A stretch of DNA of 64,000 nucleotides from CAYPNF01 sp964411985 (GTDB lineage Bacteria > Verrucomicrobiota > Verrucomicrobiia > Limisphaerales > J093): the NCBI GenBank assembly GCA_964411985.1, contig CAYPNF010000019.1, positions 1-64,000 on the forward strand, given 5' to 3'. Under the pieces are notes generated by a model. It was not told the origin of the DNA and ran no database searches. It worked only from the letters and a program-made list of their open reading frames with translations. Within the stretch, counting starts at the first letter, position 1. Each line of letters begins with the position of its first letter. Positions 57,001 through 64,000 of the stretch are shown in pieces. The translations under genes and the position numbers were made by a program.

Positions 57001-60000
57001 TCGGCGGACCTCCAGGAATCCGCTTTCCGGCGAAGGTCAGACACGCATCTATTCAGGAGGTCGGTGTCGAGCCATTTTGACCGACCGGCGTATCGAAGAA
57101 CGCGAATACGATGCCGCCAACATTGAGACCGGCAGCAAAACGTATCGGAACTTGGGCAGCCAGGAGAACCCGATGCGCGGCGACCTTCTGGAGAAAACTC
57201 AAACGCTGGAGTTCTGGTTTCGGGACTTAAGTCGCGAGAACCTCAACCCTTATCTTCCGCTGATTTCCAAGTTGAGGATGAATTTCGTAACAGGGCAGTT
57301 CGTCCGTGAAACCCATGGTTTGTTTCCCCTGCCGATCGAGGTCGTGGACGACCAATATGTGACTCGAAGCCGCTACACAGAGGAGGGTGTTTTCGAGTCG
57401 GCAAGGGTATTTGAAAACGGGCCCGTGGACCAGGAGGATGGAATTCACTCCCTAAACCGGATTCTCAAGCCGACACCAGGCAGAGAGCGGTTTCGGTTGG
57501 CTAGCGTTCTCCCCCAACCAGGCGAATTGGGTGATACACGTGCGCAGAAAGGACAGGTCCTTTTAGAGCGAACCGACCTTGCTCTGGGACTTGTCACCCG
57601 CGAGAGGGTTGACCTTACCCATTCGGGACGAAAAGTGACAGAAAGTCTCACAGATCCTTTGGATGGAACTACAGCCTTTTCATCCATCGTGACACTCGAG
57701 TACGACGAGGATTTCCTGCACGGCATGATTCCCGTTAGAACCGTGACCGTGAGCTCGCCGTCGGGGGCCTTTTTGGCCCAGGCGACGACGGTGGGCTACG
57801 ACGCTCTTCTCCGTCGCCTCATGGCAGTTGAGTCTGACTACACAGGAGCCGTTCGAACCAATACCTGGGACTACCGCTGGGCTCGCCCCGTTGAAGTGGA
57901 AACGGAGGCACGTCGCACCGTTCATGAGTTTAACCGCGATGGAACGATGGTCCGAAGCACCACCATGCTAAAGCCTACCCTGGAGATCGTTGAGAAGTTC
58001 CAGGGGCACTACAGCCGTGAGACCAAAACGATTCAGGGATTGCGTCTGGGGTGGTACCGGCCGGAGATGCTCAGCCGCGTTGAGACCAATACCTACAGTG
58101 CTGGTGGAAGGTTGATCTCAGCGCGGGTGGGAGATCTGTACGAAACCATCCTAGCCTACGCCCCAGACGGAAGGGAGCAATCAAGGCAAACCTTTCGCAG
58201 GGACCGGAGCACGGGTCGCTTTACCCTTCCCTATCGCGTAGAGGACGATTACCGCTGGGACAGCGGGAGGCGAGACTTCCGTGTGCGAATCTGGCTTGAG
58301 GAGAGGCTTTGGGACGAGTACAGGGTCGTCTGTGATAAGGAGGGCCGTTTGTACGGGGACCAAATTCGGCAATGGCCCGGCCTGGAACTTCGCACGGTGT
58401 TGACCTACGACGGAAACAGTGATCGCGTCGCAGAGGCGACATCGCTCCAGAATGGAAAGGTGCGTTCCATCCGCCGAACGCAGGGAGAGGAACAGCTGGA
58501 GGACGGGAACTATGCGATGCGGCTCGAGGTGATTCCATTTTGGGGAATGAGATCCATCCATCGGTACCGCGTGGGGGATCCGGTAGGCCGTCCGCTGTCC
58601 GTCGAGTATGAGAATGGCGACCGCTCCGAGGGGCTTGAATGGTTTCACGATACGGCTATTCCCAGGGTCTCCAGATTGACGGCGCGTAGCGGTCGACCCC
58701 TGGCTCAGTGGGTGCGAAGCCCGAATGTGGGCAAGTACGGAGAGTTGCCCTACGATCAGGTTCGGCGCTATGCCCTTAACCCTTGGGGAGACAAGGGCTT
58801 GGCAGAGGATAGAGGAGTCCTGCGTGGAACTGATATCGTCCTTTTCGAGGACACCGCCAACGAACGCGTGCACTTTGATTTGTCGAAGCCCTTTGAGAGT
58901 CCTGGCTGGGCTATTGATCCTCACGGCGTTCTCGGTGTTCCCGTCATTCTCTCGGGCGTACTTTGCTCGAACGTGACGGCTGTGTTCAGGAGCGAGTTCG
59001 GGGAACGGCGAGACCATGTGGACCCGACTCGTCCGCCTGAGCGTATCCTGGATCAAGAGCGCATCGACCTCCTTGGACTCTTCTATCACCAGCGCACTTG
59101 GCGCCGCTTTGACCGCACTGCGGCTTTGCTTGAGGAGAGGTCAGGGAAGATACCCAACCCCAGTCCGCGCTCCTACCAGGATACGGAGCTTTTTGCTGGA
59201 TCTGCGGGGATTCCCTTCCTTCGTCGATTTGTTTACAGCTATGCGCCGGGTTGGATTACGCAGCCGCTTACGTCGCCAAATCAACCACTTTGCGTGGTAT
59301 TCACGGAAGGCCCACCCGCAAGAAGAACGGCGGCCTGGGAAGTCAACAGCAGGGGTTGGCGCGAATGGCCAACGGAAATTCGGGGGCTCCAGGCCACCAC
59401 GGAGAGTCGCATTGAAACAGAGGGAGGTAGCCACTACTTCTTCCGTCGACTGCATGACCCGCGAATCCTGCGGGAGAATCCGCATTTGCCGGGGGTTACG
59501 AATGTCTGGACCGCGTGGACCCGGACGGAGTTGAGGGAGAACGGGCAGCCAGTGCTCCAAGCCGAGGCCATAATGGACGCTCTTGGGGAAGTGATCACTA
59601 CCATTGCGAAACAGGCTAACAGTCGAGGCGGTGCTGCGTGGAGGATCACCTTCAGACTCCCTTTACCCACCCCCGACGACTGGAGAGTGGTAGTGGACGA
59701 GCAAGGTCGGGCGGTGCTGCCTCTCAACCTCTCCGGACCGACCGATCTGGCGCCTTACGATTTCGTAGCCTTTTACCTGGACGCAAAAACCTCCTCGCGG
59801 TTGCGATGTTATTTCCGCGACGTTCCTGGCAAGACGGTCACCGTTGAGAATCATGCTGATACAGGCGGTGGCCAGGGGATCCAGTTTTGGCCGGTGGACA
59901 GAGCTCAGGTACAGTGGTTACCCGACGAGTTTCTTCCGGTGCGGGGTTCGGAGGTCTTGGTGCACCCCGCCTGGGCGATCGAAAAGAAGGTCTATGTGAT

Positions 60001-63000
60001 TTCCGTCTCCGACTTGTCTGAAACAGGGCTCGATGTACGACAGATCGCCGCGATTGACCTGGAGACAACCTTGTCCCCTGGGGAAACAGTCAGGATTTCA
60101 CCACTCTATCGTTTTGCGCACACAACCGGAAGATACCTGCCAAAGAGGCCGAAGTCATTATCCTATGCCAGAGAAACTCATGCGAACGGCCTTGTTTCCC
60201 ACACCCGGACCAATCTTTCGCAGTCAGGACCGGGGCTTCGACGACCGCCGGCCTGGGACTCGCTACTGGTTTTCAACGGGCGCGCGGTGGGTAACCTAAA
60301 GTCCTCGGCCCCACAGACAAGTTTTCCAGTGGTGCGTTTTGTGGATAACGCTGATCCCGATTCTCCACGGCCTCTCTACGCGGTGGCGGCGGAGGATGGA
60401 AGGTTCCTGGAATACTACCAAACGGTTCGCGCCGGGGACGCGCAGGTGTACACCGTTGCTAGTGGTTTTGCCACGCCGAAACTGGAAGTGACTCGAGCTG
60501 CCTTCCTGGACGATGAGGTTTCTCCCGGGGTACTGGCCTTCGGGAGGGGGTACGATATCACGATACCGCTTTCCAGGGGGGATGGGGCAGGGTCGAGTCC
60601 CATAGCAGATCTGCACAATCGTTGCGTGGCTAGCATCTTCACCTTAGCAGGCGATCGTGCCATCGAATTGGTAACGAAATCCCGGCCGCAGCGGACCGAG
60701 TTCCGGCGGCTGAGTCGGGAACTGGGATCCGCTGAATCCCAAGCGAAGATGATCAATGAACTACCCACACTAGCGGGTGCTCTTTTGCCTGTCAGTGCGG
60801 TACCTTGGAAACCTCTGCCTGACTCCGCGTATAGCCCCTCCGCCCTCACATTCAACACGAACAGCTTGCAGATCGAGCTAGGAAGGCTTTTCGGCAAGTA
60901 TAAAGTGACCCACCTGATTCCGACCTCTCCGGGAACCGAAGTGGAGCGGTTCGTAGACACGGTGCGAGAGGGCTCACTCATCCAGTTAGCAGTCAAAGTT
61001 CGCAATGTTTTGCTGGCCAAAGACCTTCTGACTTTCTATGCGGAGAGGTCTGGCGGAGGTCGGCAGCTGATCCACAACTCGTATGACGCAAAGACAGGGG
61101 TTCCCCTCGGGAAAGAACTTCGGTATAAGCGGCCGGGTGAGGCCATCGCGACCGCGGAAGCTCAGCTCGCCATCGCAGAGGCAGCCTTTTGCTTGAGCGC
61201 GGCGACGGGGGACCAGAAAGCCTTCCAACTTGGCAAGAACCTCATTAACCTTACGCTCAACCACTTCCAGTCAACACTGAAAGAGGTGGCCTGGCCAAGG
61301 GGCATTGCCGAGCGTTCGGCCAGCGAGACGATTGACCGTTACGGTATTGTCCTGTGGCCCAAGGCCAAGTTCTTCTCGCTCCAAACCAATGCCCGTGCCT
61401 TTCTGTTGTTGAAGAAAGTCGGAGAGCTCTTGGAACACTATCCATCCGAAGTGGAATGGAAGGAGTTTATCAGGGATGCGACTGCCGAGCAGGCTGCGTG
61501 GCTCAACCAACGCATCCTGCCTCATGTTCAGCGGACCGGAATTGTACCCAAAGGCCTTTTCGAGGTCCAGGACGTCCACACCAGGACAACCGCTCTGGCG
61601 GTCGAACCTTGGACCTCTGCTGAGGACTGGCTTACGTTCCTCGAGGCGTGCGATGGCCTGGGGGTCAATCGGGGACAAACGCTTTCTTGGCTGGAGAACC
61701 TCACCCGGGTGCATGGGGTAAGTATCGACGGAGTCTGGGGCCTCGACTGGAGTATCCCGCTCCACCGACCGGATGCGATCTCCCCGGGGTTGATGGCTAA
61801 ATTCCTGCGCATTGCCAACCTTTTAGGGCACCGTGACGCGGCAGTTTGGGCGCAGCGCAATCTGCACCAGTTGCGGAATGGGGAGAGATGGCCGGCTGCG
61901 TTTACTTCGTCGACCAGCGGGAATCCCTTCCCCAGCGGGCAAGGGTTTGATCTGTACCCTGCCGGTTCGAGTGTGGGCGGCAGTGAACCGGATTCGCAGA
62001 CCTCTGCTCCGTGGCGCTGGCCGGAGGACCTTGGTGTTCATGCTGAGCTGCTGACAATGCCTCCGACAGCCAGCCCACAGATGGGAGACGTTCCCTCGGG
62101 GATCCAGCAGGAGAAGAGCGATTTTCAACAGTTTGTTTGGGTTTCTGCGGGTTTCTACATGTCGGTGTTGGTTACCGCCGTTTTTTGGTGGGGCATGAGT
62201 GCCTTTCGCAAACGCCGAAATGGCAATCCAGTCCACTCGGAGTCTCTGGTTCCTGATGCGGTCATGCAGCGAGCGGAGGAGCGCTGGGCCAAGCGTGTCC
62301 TCGGGCTACGTTGTCCTCCCGGTTTACGATGTTCACGCTATTCCAACGGCTCCATCGAGCAAAACTTTTACATGCAACTCCGTGCGAGCTACAAACTCGT
62401 TCTTGAATGGCGTCGGCTTGTCCATGGTTGGCCGGAAGGCGGGGATCAACTGGTCGAGGAGGAGGGAGACGAGTGGCTCAACGGGATGGACGAGTTCGCG
62501 GTGGTGGTGGGTGTCTTCTCCCGTTGGGTGGTGAAGGCTGGTAGGAAGGACGGATGCCGGAAGCCGGACGTGTTGGAGGAACACGAGGACAGCAACCACA
62601 TCTGGTCACGATTGGTGATGTATTTTTCTGAGTGGCATCCTACGTTACTGGGGCTGCTGAAGGAGTTCAAAGCCAATCCGCAAGCTGGAACCCTCCTTGG
62701 GGTGAGCGACCAGATCGAGTTGGTATTGCGAACGATGGGTGTGCGCGCAAGGCCGAACGCCTTCGATGCCAGGTTGGCATTCGACTTTCCCAACCGAGAA
62801 GCTGCTTTTGATATGCTTCTCATCCAGCTTCCCGGCACCGACTTTACCCGGATAGCGCAGGAAATGGAACGTCGCCTGGGTATCCCGTACGAGCACACGG
62901 CTGGTTTTGTGCGGACCTACAAATCCTTCAAACAGCGCGAACAGGTCTACCCGGTGCATGCCTACCTGCTGGAGACCGCTAAACTCCTACCCCATTTCGT

Positions 63001-64000
63001 CTTGGTAGGCTTGGTGGCGTTGATCTGGTATAACGACGATATGGGTGGGGTGGATATCATTCCTACGCTCAAGGAATTAGCCGTTGGATTGCTTTTGGAC
63101 TGGCCAAAGTGCTTGATATGGGCGGGCCCCCTGGCTTCAGGGCTTCTGCTAAATGTGACGGCTTATTTCCTGGAAGTGTACCGTTACCGATGGAGCGTAC
63201 GCGCGCCTCGTCATCCCCGGGTCATGCTCGATGCACCCTTGTCTAGTTTCTTTGCCGAGGACACGCGGGCCGCCACGCCCGCGATTCGGCCTGGCCGGTG
63301 GTGGAACCCTGTCACCTACCGTTACGCAGGTTGGCTTCTTAGGTCCGCAGGGCTCGTGTTTCTAGTATCGGTACTCCTTCAATTTGAGGCCCCCAACTTC
63401 ACCACTTTCATGTTCATCAAAGGGACTGTGGCCCTCTTTCTCCTGGCCGAAGCAGCTGGTATCCTGCTGCCTATCATCATCTCACGTTTTAGTATGTGGC
63501 TGGAGGATTGGACCTCGGAGAATTCCAAAGCAGGCATTGTGGCGAAGTCTTTCAACCAGCTGAATCTCGTGGCGACCCGCCCCGCGTCCTTGTTGTGGCT
63601 TTCGTTTCGCTACTACTTCCAGCCTTCCGTACCGACTGGAGGGGTGATGCCGATGCTTCATGCCATCCTCTTCTATCTCCTCTTTGGCGCCACCCTCTTT
63701 TTCGTGGGGGGCTATTTGTATAGACAGGCTTTGGAGTTCTGGTTCCAGGAGACCTACCGGAACGGTCGAGACCTGAGCCTGATCGCAGGTGGATTCTTTT
63801 TCTGGAATACCATGTACTTGCTGCGATTTGGAGTCTTTGTTCTTTTCACCTCGCTTAGCTCGGCTCTGGCCCGATTTCCTTTTAGGGTCTTGGGTGGCCT
63901 GATTGGGATTGGTTGGCTAGGGTTCCAACTGGTGGAAAACGGATTAGGCGGCGTCCTTGGGGAGCATCTCGTGCTTGCCGGTAGCCTGTTGACCCTCGGC
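54026..64000 (+). CDS. Giant membrane-anchored protein of unknown family (C terminus outside window)
   Basis: A single frame open from the ATG at 54026 to the end of the window, at least 3325 codons with no stop seen. An N-terminal hydrophobic segment (4-21) acts as signal or anchor, and a second hydrophobic patch lies at ~392-425. A beta-rich region with an EF-hand-like DVDGDGTCEK near 971 follows, then ~1180-1540 with YD-repeat-like units (e.g. VGYDALLRRLMAVESDYTGA, TYSAGGRLISARVGDL). A helical region ~2360-2670 resembles an alpha/alpha-toroid (AEAQLAIAEAAFCLSAATGD). A membrane span lies at ~2701-2724, and at least seven spans run from ~2985 to the end. The ribosome site is weak. Divergent from the large glycosidase, so it may act on the same polysaccharide; no known family is recognised. 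Confidence 0.85.
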   Translation, partial: MVRLLPPVVLVFTAVVIALRFPLSAAGTPSSQAVLPAYSGQGELAARAEEIFRCLQPLTFHYADLSEAQAKMLAVRDANYERVLREKERDQWFAALLATSEHEPFAIRGRFGTWRGLIEFLAEKGALVEVWACGEAGTRQPRRIPALEWAKLRRQRYERPTVITATYPEHPGESAATYRVEFGFQAAAQVLTAKQAYQRHLTLQLTMSEILGALNSEGLPDAEAQWKALLAAKRDRGFTVLEAPSKPSAPQDLFVAVEYEVDDLNHFRRVLQIYRDSQVRQHVSGGIQCLLLQAEGRTPVREVFAYQRAIAGDELILTANPLASQDRVELRVEDPAQPDPRKWNVLEFGEPKLLKQASLAHFALISAYLERNRKALAMRQANLNLVAEPIIAGLNIGGGLAGVAFPLGAAARLAYDAAVVPWLIPDVPSVKQMRHLLQLLAAKECHPELKTKPAEFLQKEDVRTLGTTLKDLTTTDVAGFLQRIGEEDLRAMLRIAKMERIDAKVVNLLSILADAGKVSGWTDESGVQRDFFNNIYFSMTGEISINYSIAALAGAETVTPLSGVSLYDLARGNGPAEAWLQYFNFTVDFRAVLNTLARLSHRTLADKELKRPFPYAPRLSDLSAYEIRIFGFPVLLFYKRGLIRADMEAYENDYAYGLLGSKIVEHFPSREDLEEEIGAGRLVPLGYVRVPSGKNGWKETNLAVFAHRIPSGKYRGKTSIVIYGLKAYREHSKLIEKERDRFKQYERGLREGAVLEQWAGATSGSIQSVQFPRPESVIHVGPRAAEEIYEPLLASLLELRRGALLDSWGLPLKESEREELKTLRERLAERGIDVAEGNPLDQVDEFNASFRYRRRGQGGWEAMKVTLIPGLSDVTREVEKSEEARMIEEMRHEAATGQTAGVVLVNEALVNEGQFEVGPLLTNHQGHAIGAGVKSGVKALEGIFELVDRLPAVDRMRLEFNHFASTIVELDVDGDGTCEKVFLTIEFPVDEVRRTSRNPLSGEGQTRIYSGGRCRAILTDRRIEEREYDAANIETGSKTYRNLGSQENPMRGDLLEKTQTLEFWFRDLSRENLNPYLPLISKLRMNFVTGQFVRETHGLFPLPIEVVDDQYVTRSRYTEEGVFESARVFENGPVDQEDGIHSLNRILKPTPGRERFRLASVLPQPGELGDTRAQKGQVLLERTDLALGLVTRERVDLTHSGRKVTESLTDPLDGTTAFSSIVTLEYDEDFLHGMIPVRTVTVSSPSGAFLAQATTVGYDALLRRLMAVESDYTGAVRTNTWDYRWARPVEVETEARRTVHEFNRDGTMVRSTTMLKPTLEIVEKFQGHYSRETKTIQGLRLGWYRPEMLSRVETNTYSAGGRLISARVGDLYETILAYAPDGREQSRQTFRRDRSTGRFTLPYRVEDDYRWDSGRRDFRVRIWLEERLWDEYRVVCDKEGRLYGDQIRQWPGLELRTVLTYDGNSDRVAEATSLQNGKVRSIRRTQGEEQLEDGNYAMRLEVIPFWGMRSIHRYRVGDPVGRPLSVEYENGDRSEGLEWFHDTAIPRVSRLTARSGRPLAQWVRSPNVGKYGELPYDQVRRYALNPWGDKGLAEDRGVLRGTDIVLFEDTANERVHFDLSKPFESPGWAIDPHGVLGVPVILSGVLCSNVTAVFRSEFGERRDHVDPTRPPERILDQERIDLLGLFYHQRTWRRFDRTAALLEERSGKIPNPSPRSYQDTELFAGSAGIPFLRRFVYSYAPGWITQPLTSPNQPLCVVFTEGPPARRTAAWEVNSRGWREWPTEIRGLQATTESRIETEGGSHYFFRRLHDPRILRENPHLPGVTNVWTAWTRTELRENGQPVLQAEAIMDALGEVITTIAKQANSRGGAAWRITFRLPLPTPDDWRVVVDEQGRAVLPLNLSGPTDLAPYDFVAFYLDAKTSSRLRCYFRDVPGKTVTVENHADTGGGQGIQFWPVDRAQVQWLPDEFLPVRGSEVLVHPAWAIEKKVYVISVSDLSETGLDVRQIAAIDLETTLSPGETVRISPLYRFAHTTGRYLPKRPKSLSYARETHANGLVSHTRTNLSQSGPGLRRPPAWDSLLVFNGRAVGNLKSSAPQTSFPVVRFVDNADPDSPRPLYAVAAEDGRFLEYYQTVRAGDAQVYTVASGFATPKLEVTRAAFLDDEVSPGVLAFGRGYDITIPLSRGDGAGSSPIADLHNRCVASIFTLAGDRAIELVTKSRPQRTEFRRLSRELGSAESQAKMINELPTLAGALLPVSAVPWKPLPDSAYSPSALTFNTNSLQIELGRLFGKYKVTHLIPTSPGTEVERFVDTVREGSLIQLAVKVRNVLLAKDLLTFYAERSGGGRQLIHNSYDAKTGVPLGKELRYKRPGEAIATAEAQLAIAEAAFCLSAATGDQKAFQLGKNLINLTLNHFQSTLKEVAWPRGIAERSASETIDRYGIVLWPKAKFFSLQTNARAFLLLKKVGELLEHYPSEVEWKEFIRDATAEQAAWLNQRILPHVQRTGIVPKGLFEVQDVHTRTTALAVEPWTSAEDWLTFLEACDGLGVNRGQTLSWLENLTRVHGVSIDGVWGLDWSIPLHRPDAISPGLMAKFLRIANLLGHRDAAVWAQRNLHQLRNGERWPAAFTSSTSGNPFPSGQGFDLYPAGSSVGGSEPDSQTSAPWRWPEDLGVHAELLTMPPTASPQMGDVPSGIQQEKSDFQQFVWVSAGFYMSVLVTAVFWWGMSAFRKRRNGNPVHSESLVPDAVMQRAEERWAKRVLGLRCPPGLRCSRYSNGSIEQNFYMQLRASYKLVLEWRRLVHGWPEGGDQLVEEEGDEWLNGMDEFAVVVGVFSRWVVKAGRKDGCRKPDVLEEHEDSNHIWSRLVMYFSEWHPTLLGLLKEFKANPQAGTLLGVSDQIELVLRTMGVRARPNAFDARLAFDFPNREAAFDMLLIQLPGTDFTRIAQEMERRLGIPYEHTAGFVRTYKSFKQREQVYPVHAYLLETAKLLPHFVLVGLVALIWYNDDMGGVDIIPTLKELAVGLLLDWPKCLIWAGPLASGLLLNVTAYFLEVYRYRWSVRAPRHPRVMLDAPLSSFFAEDTRAATPAIRPGRWWNPVTYRYAGWLLRSAGLVFLVSVLLQFEAPNFTTFMFIKGTVALFLLAEAAGILLPIIISRFSMWLEDWTSENSKAGIVAKSFNQLNLVATRPASLLWLSFRYYFQPSVPTGGVMPMLHAILFYLLFGATLFFVGGYLYRQALEFWFQETYRNGRDLSLIAGGFFFWNTMYLLRFGVFVLFTSLSSALARFPFRVLGGLIGIGWLGFQLVENGLGGVLGEHLVLAGSLLTLG

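Noticed and set aside
58181..59089. A 302-codon open frame on the minus strand inside the giant gene.
   Set aside because: It lies wholly opposite the continuous giant frame, its translation is low-complexity and lacks any recognisable domain, and the plus-strand frame has coherent protein features there.

Overview
The window looks like a chromosome segment of a Gram-negative, Verrucomicrobiota-like bacterium (my guess is the Pedosphaera/Limisphaera side of the phylum). The reasons are a Kdo and LPS-export operon, an hprK-ptsH pair linked to lptB, GatCA-type tRNA amidation, several large secreted polysaccharide-active proteins with DUF2341, LamG, SASA and glycosidase domains, multi-domain phosphorelay proteins, and a very long membrane-anchored protein. 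No rRNA, tRNA, CRISPR array, intact insertion sequence or phage gene was recognised.

Layout. 0-6.4 kb (minus strand): PPK2-type polyphosphate kinase, a GH2-fold protein lacking both usual catalytic glutamates, a DPP-IV-like peptidase and a small membrane protein. 6.4-11.8 kb: a MASE1 hybrid histidine kinase overlapping a double-receiver response regulator by 4 bp. 12.1-13.4 kb: an orphan 3-isopropylmalate dehydratase small subunit behind a helical-repeat hypothetical gene. 13.5-21 kb: one long co-directional run, kdsA-kdsC-lptC/A-lptB-hprK-ptsH-gatC-gatA. 21.1-23.4 kb: divergent glgC and an MTA phosphorylase gene. 23.5-27.4 kb: a secreted DUF2341/LamG/sialate-esterase protein followed by a graveyard of at least three broken carbohydrate-enzyme genes. 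27.4-32.5 kb: histidine kinase, OmpR-type regulator and a TPR/PD40 (TolB-like) protein.

32.7-49.3 kb is a stress and envelope island: hybrid histidine kinase, PRC-barrel protein, a two-gene ABC importer without a binding protein, sugar transferase, a 51-residue DUF3309 protein, AI-2E exporter, YXWGXW protein, lipoprotein, CBM48 protein, general stress protein, dodecin, NarL-type regulator, an endonuclease/exonuclease/phosphatase lipoprotein and a glycosyltransferase. These genes fall into six apparent transcription units. Upstream of each unit is one copy of a near-identical 20-21 bp element (core GGGT-N3/4-ACCCCAT), always in the same orientation relative to the gene it precedes. This is the best candidate here for an undescribed regulatory system. 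The NarL-type regulator and the hybrid kinase, each carrying a copy, are the obvious suspects for controlling it.

49.3-64 kb: a 1503-residue secreted GH42/GH5-like glycosidase with duplicated C-terminal beta modules, and divergent from it a giant reading frame open from 54026 to the end of the window (at least 3325 codons). The giant frame has an N-terminal signal/anchor, a YD-repeat-like beta-rich centre, an alpha-helical toroid-like region and a multi-span membrane domain. I cannot assign it to a known family.
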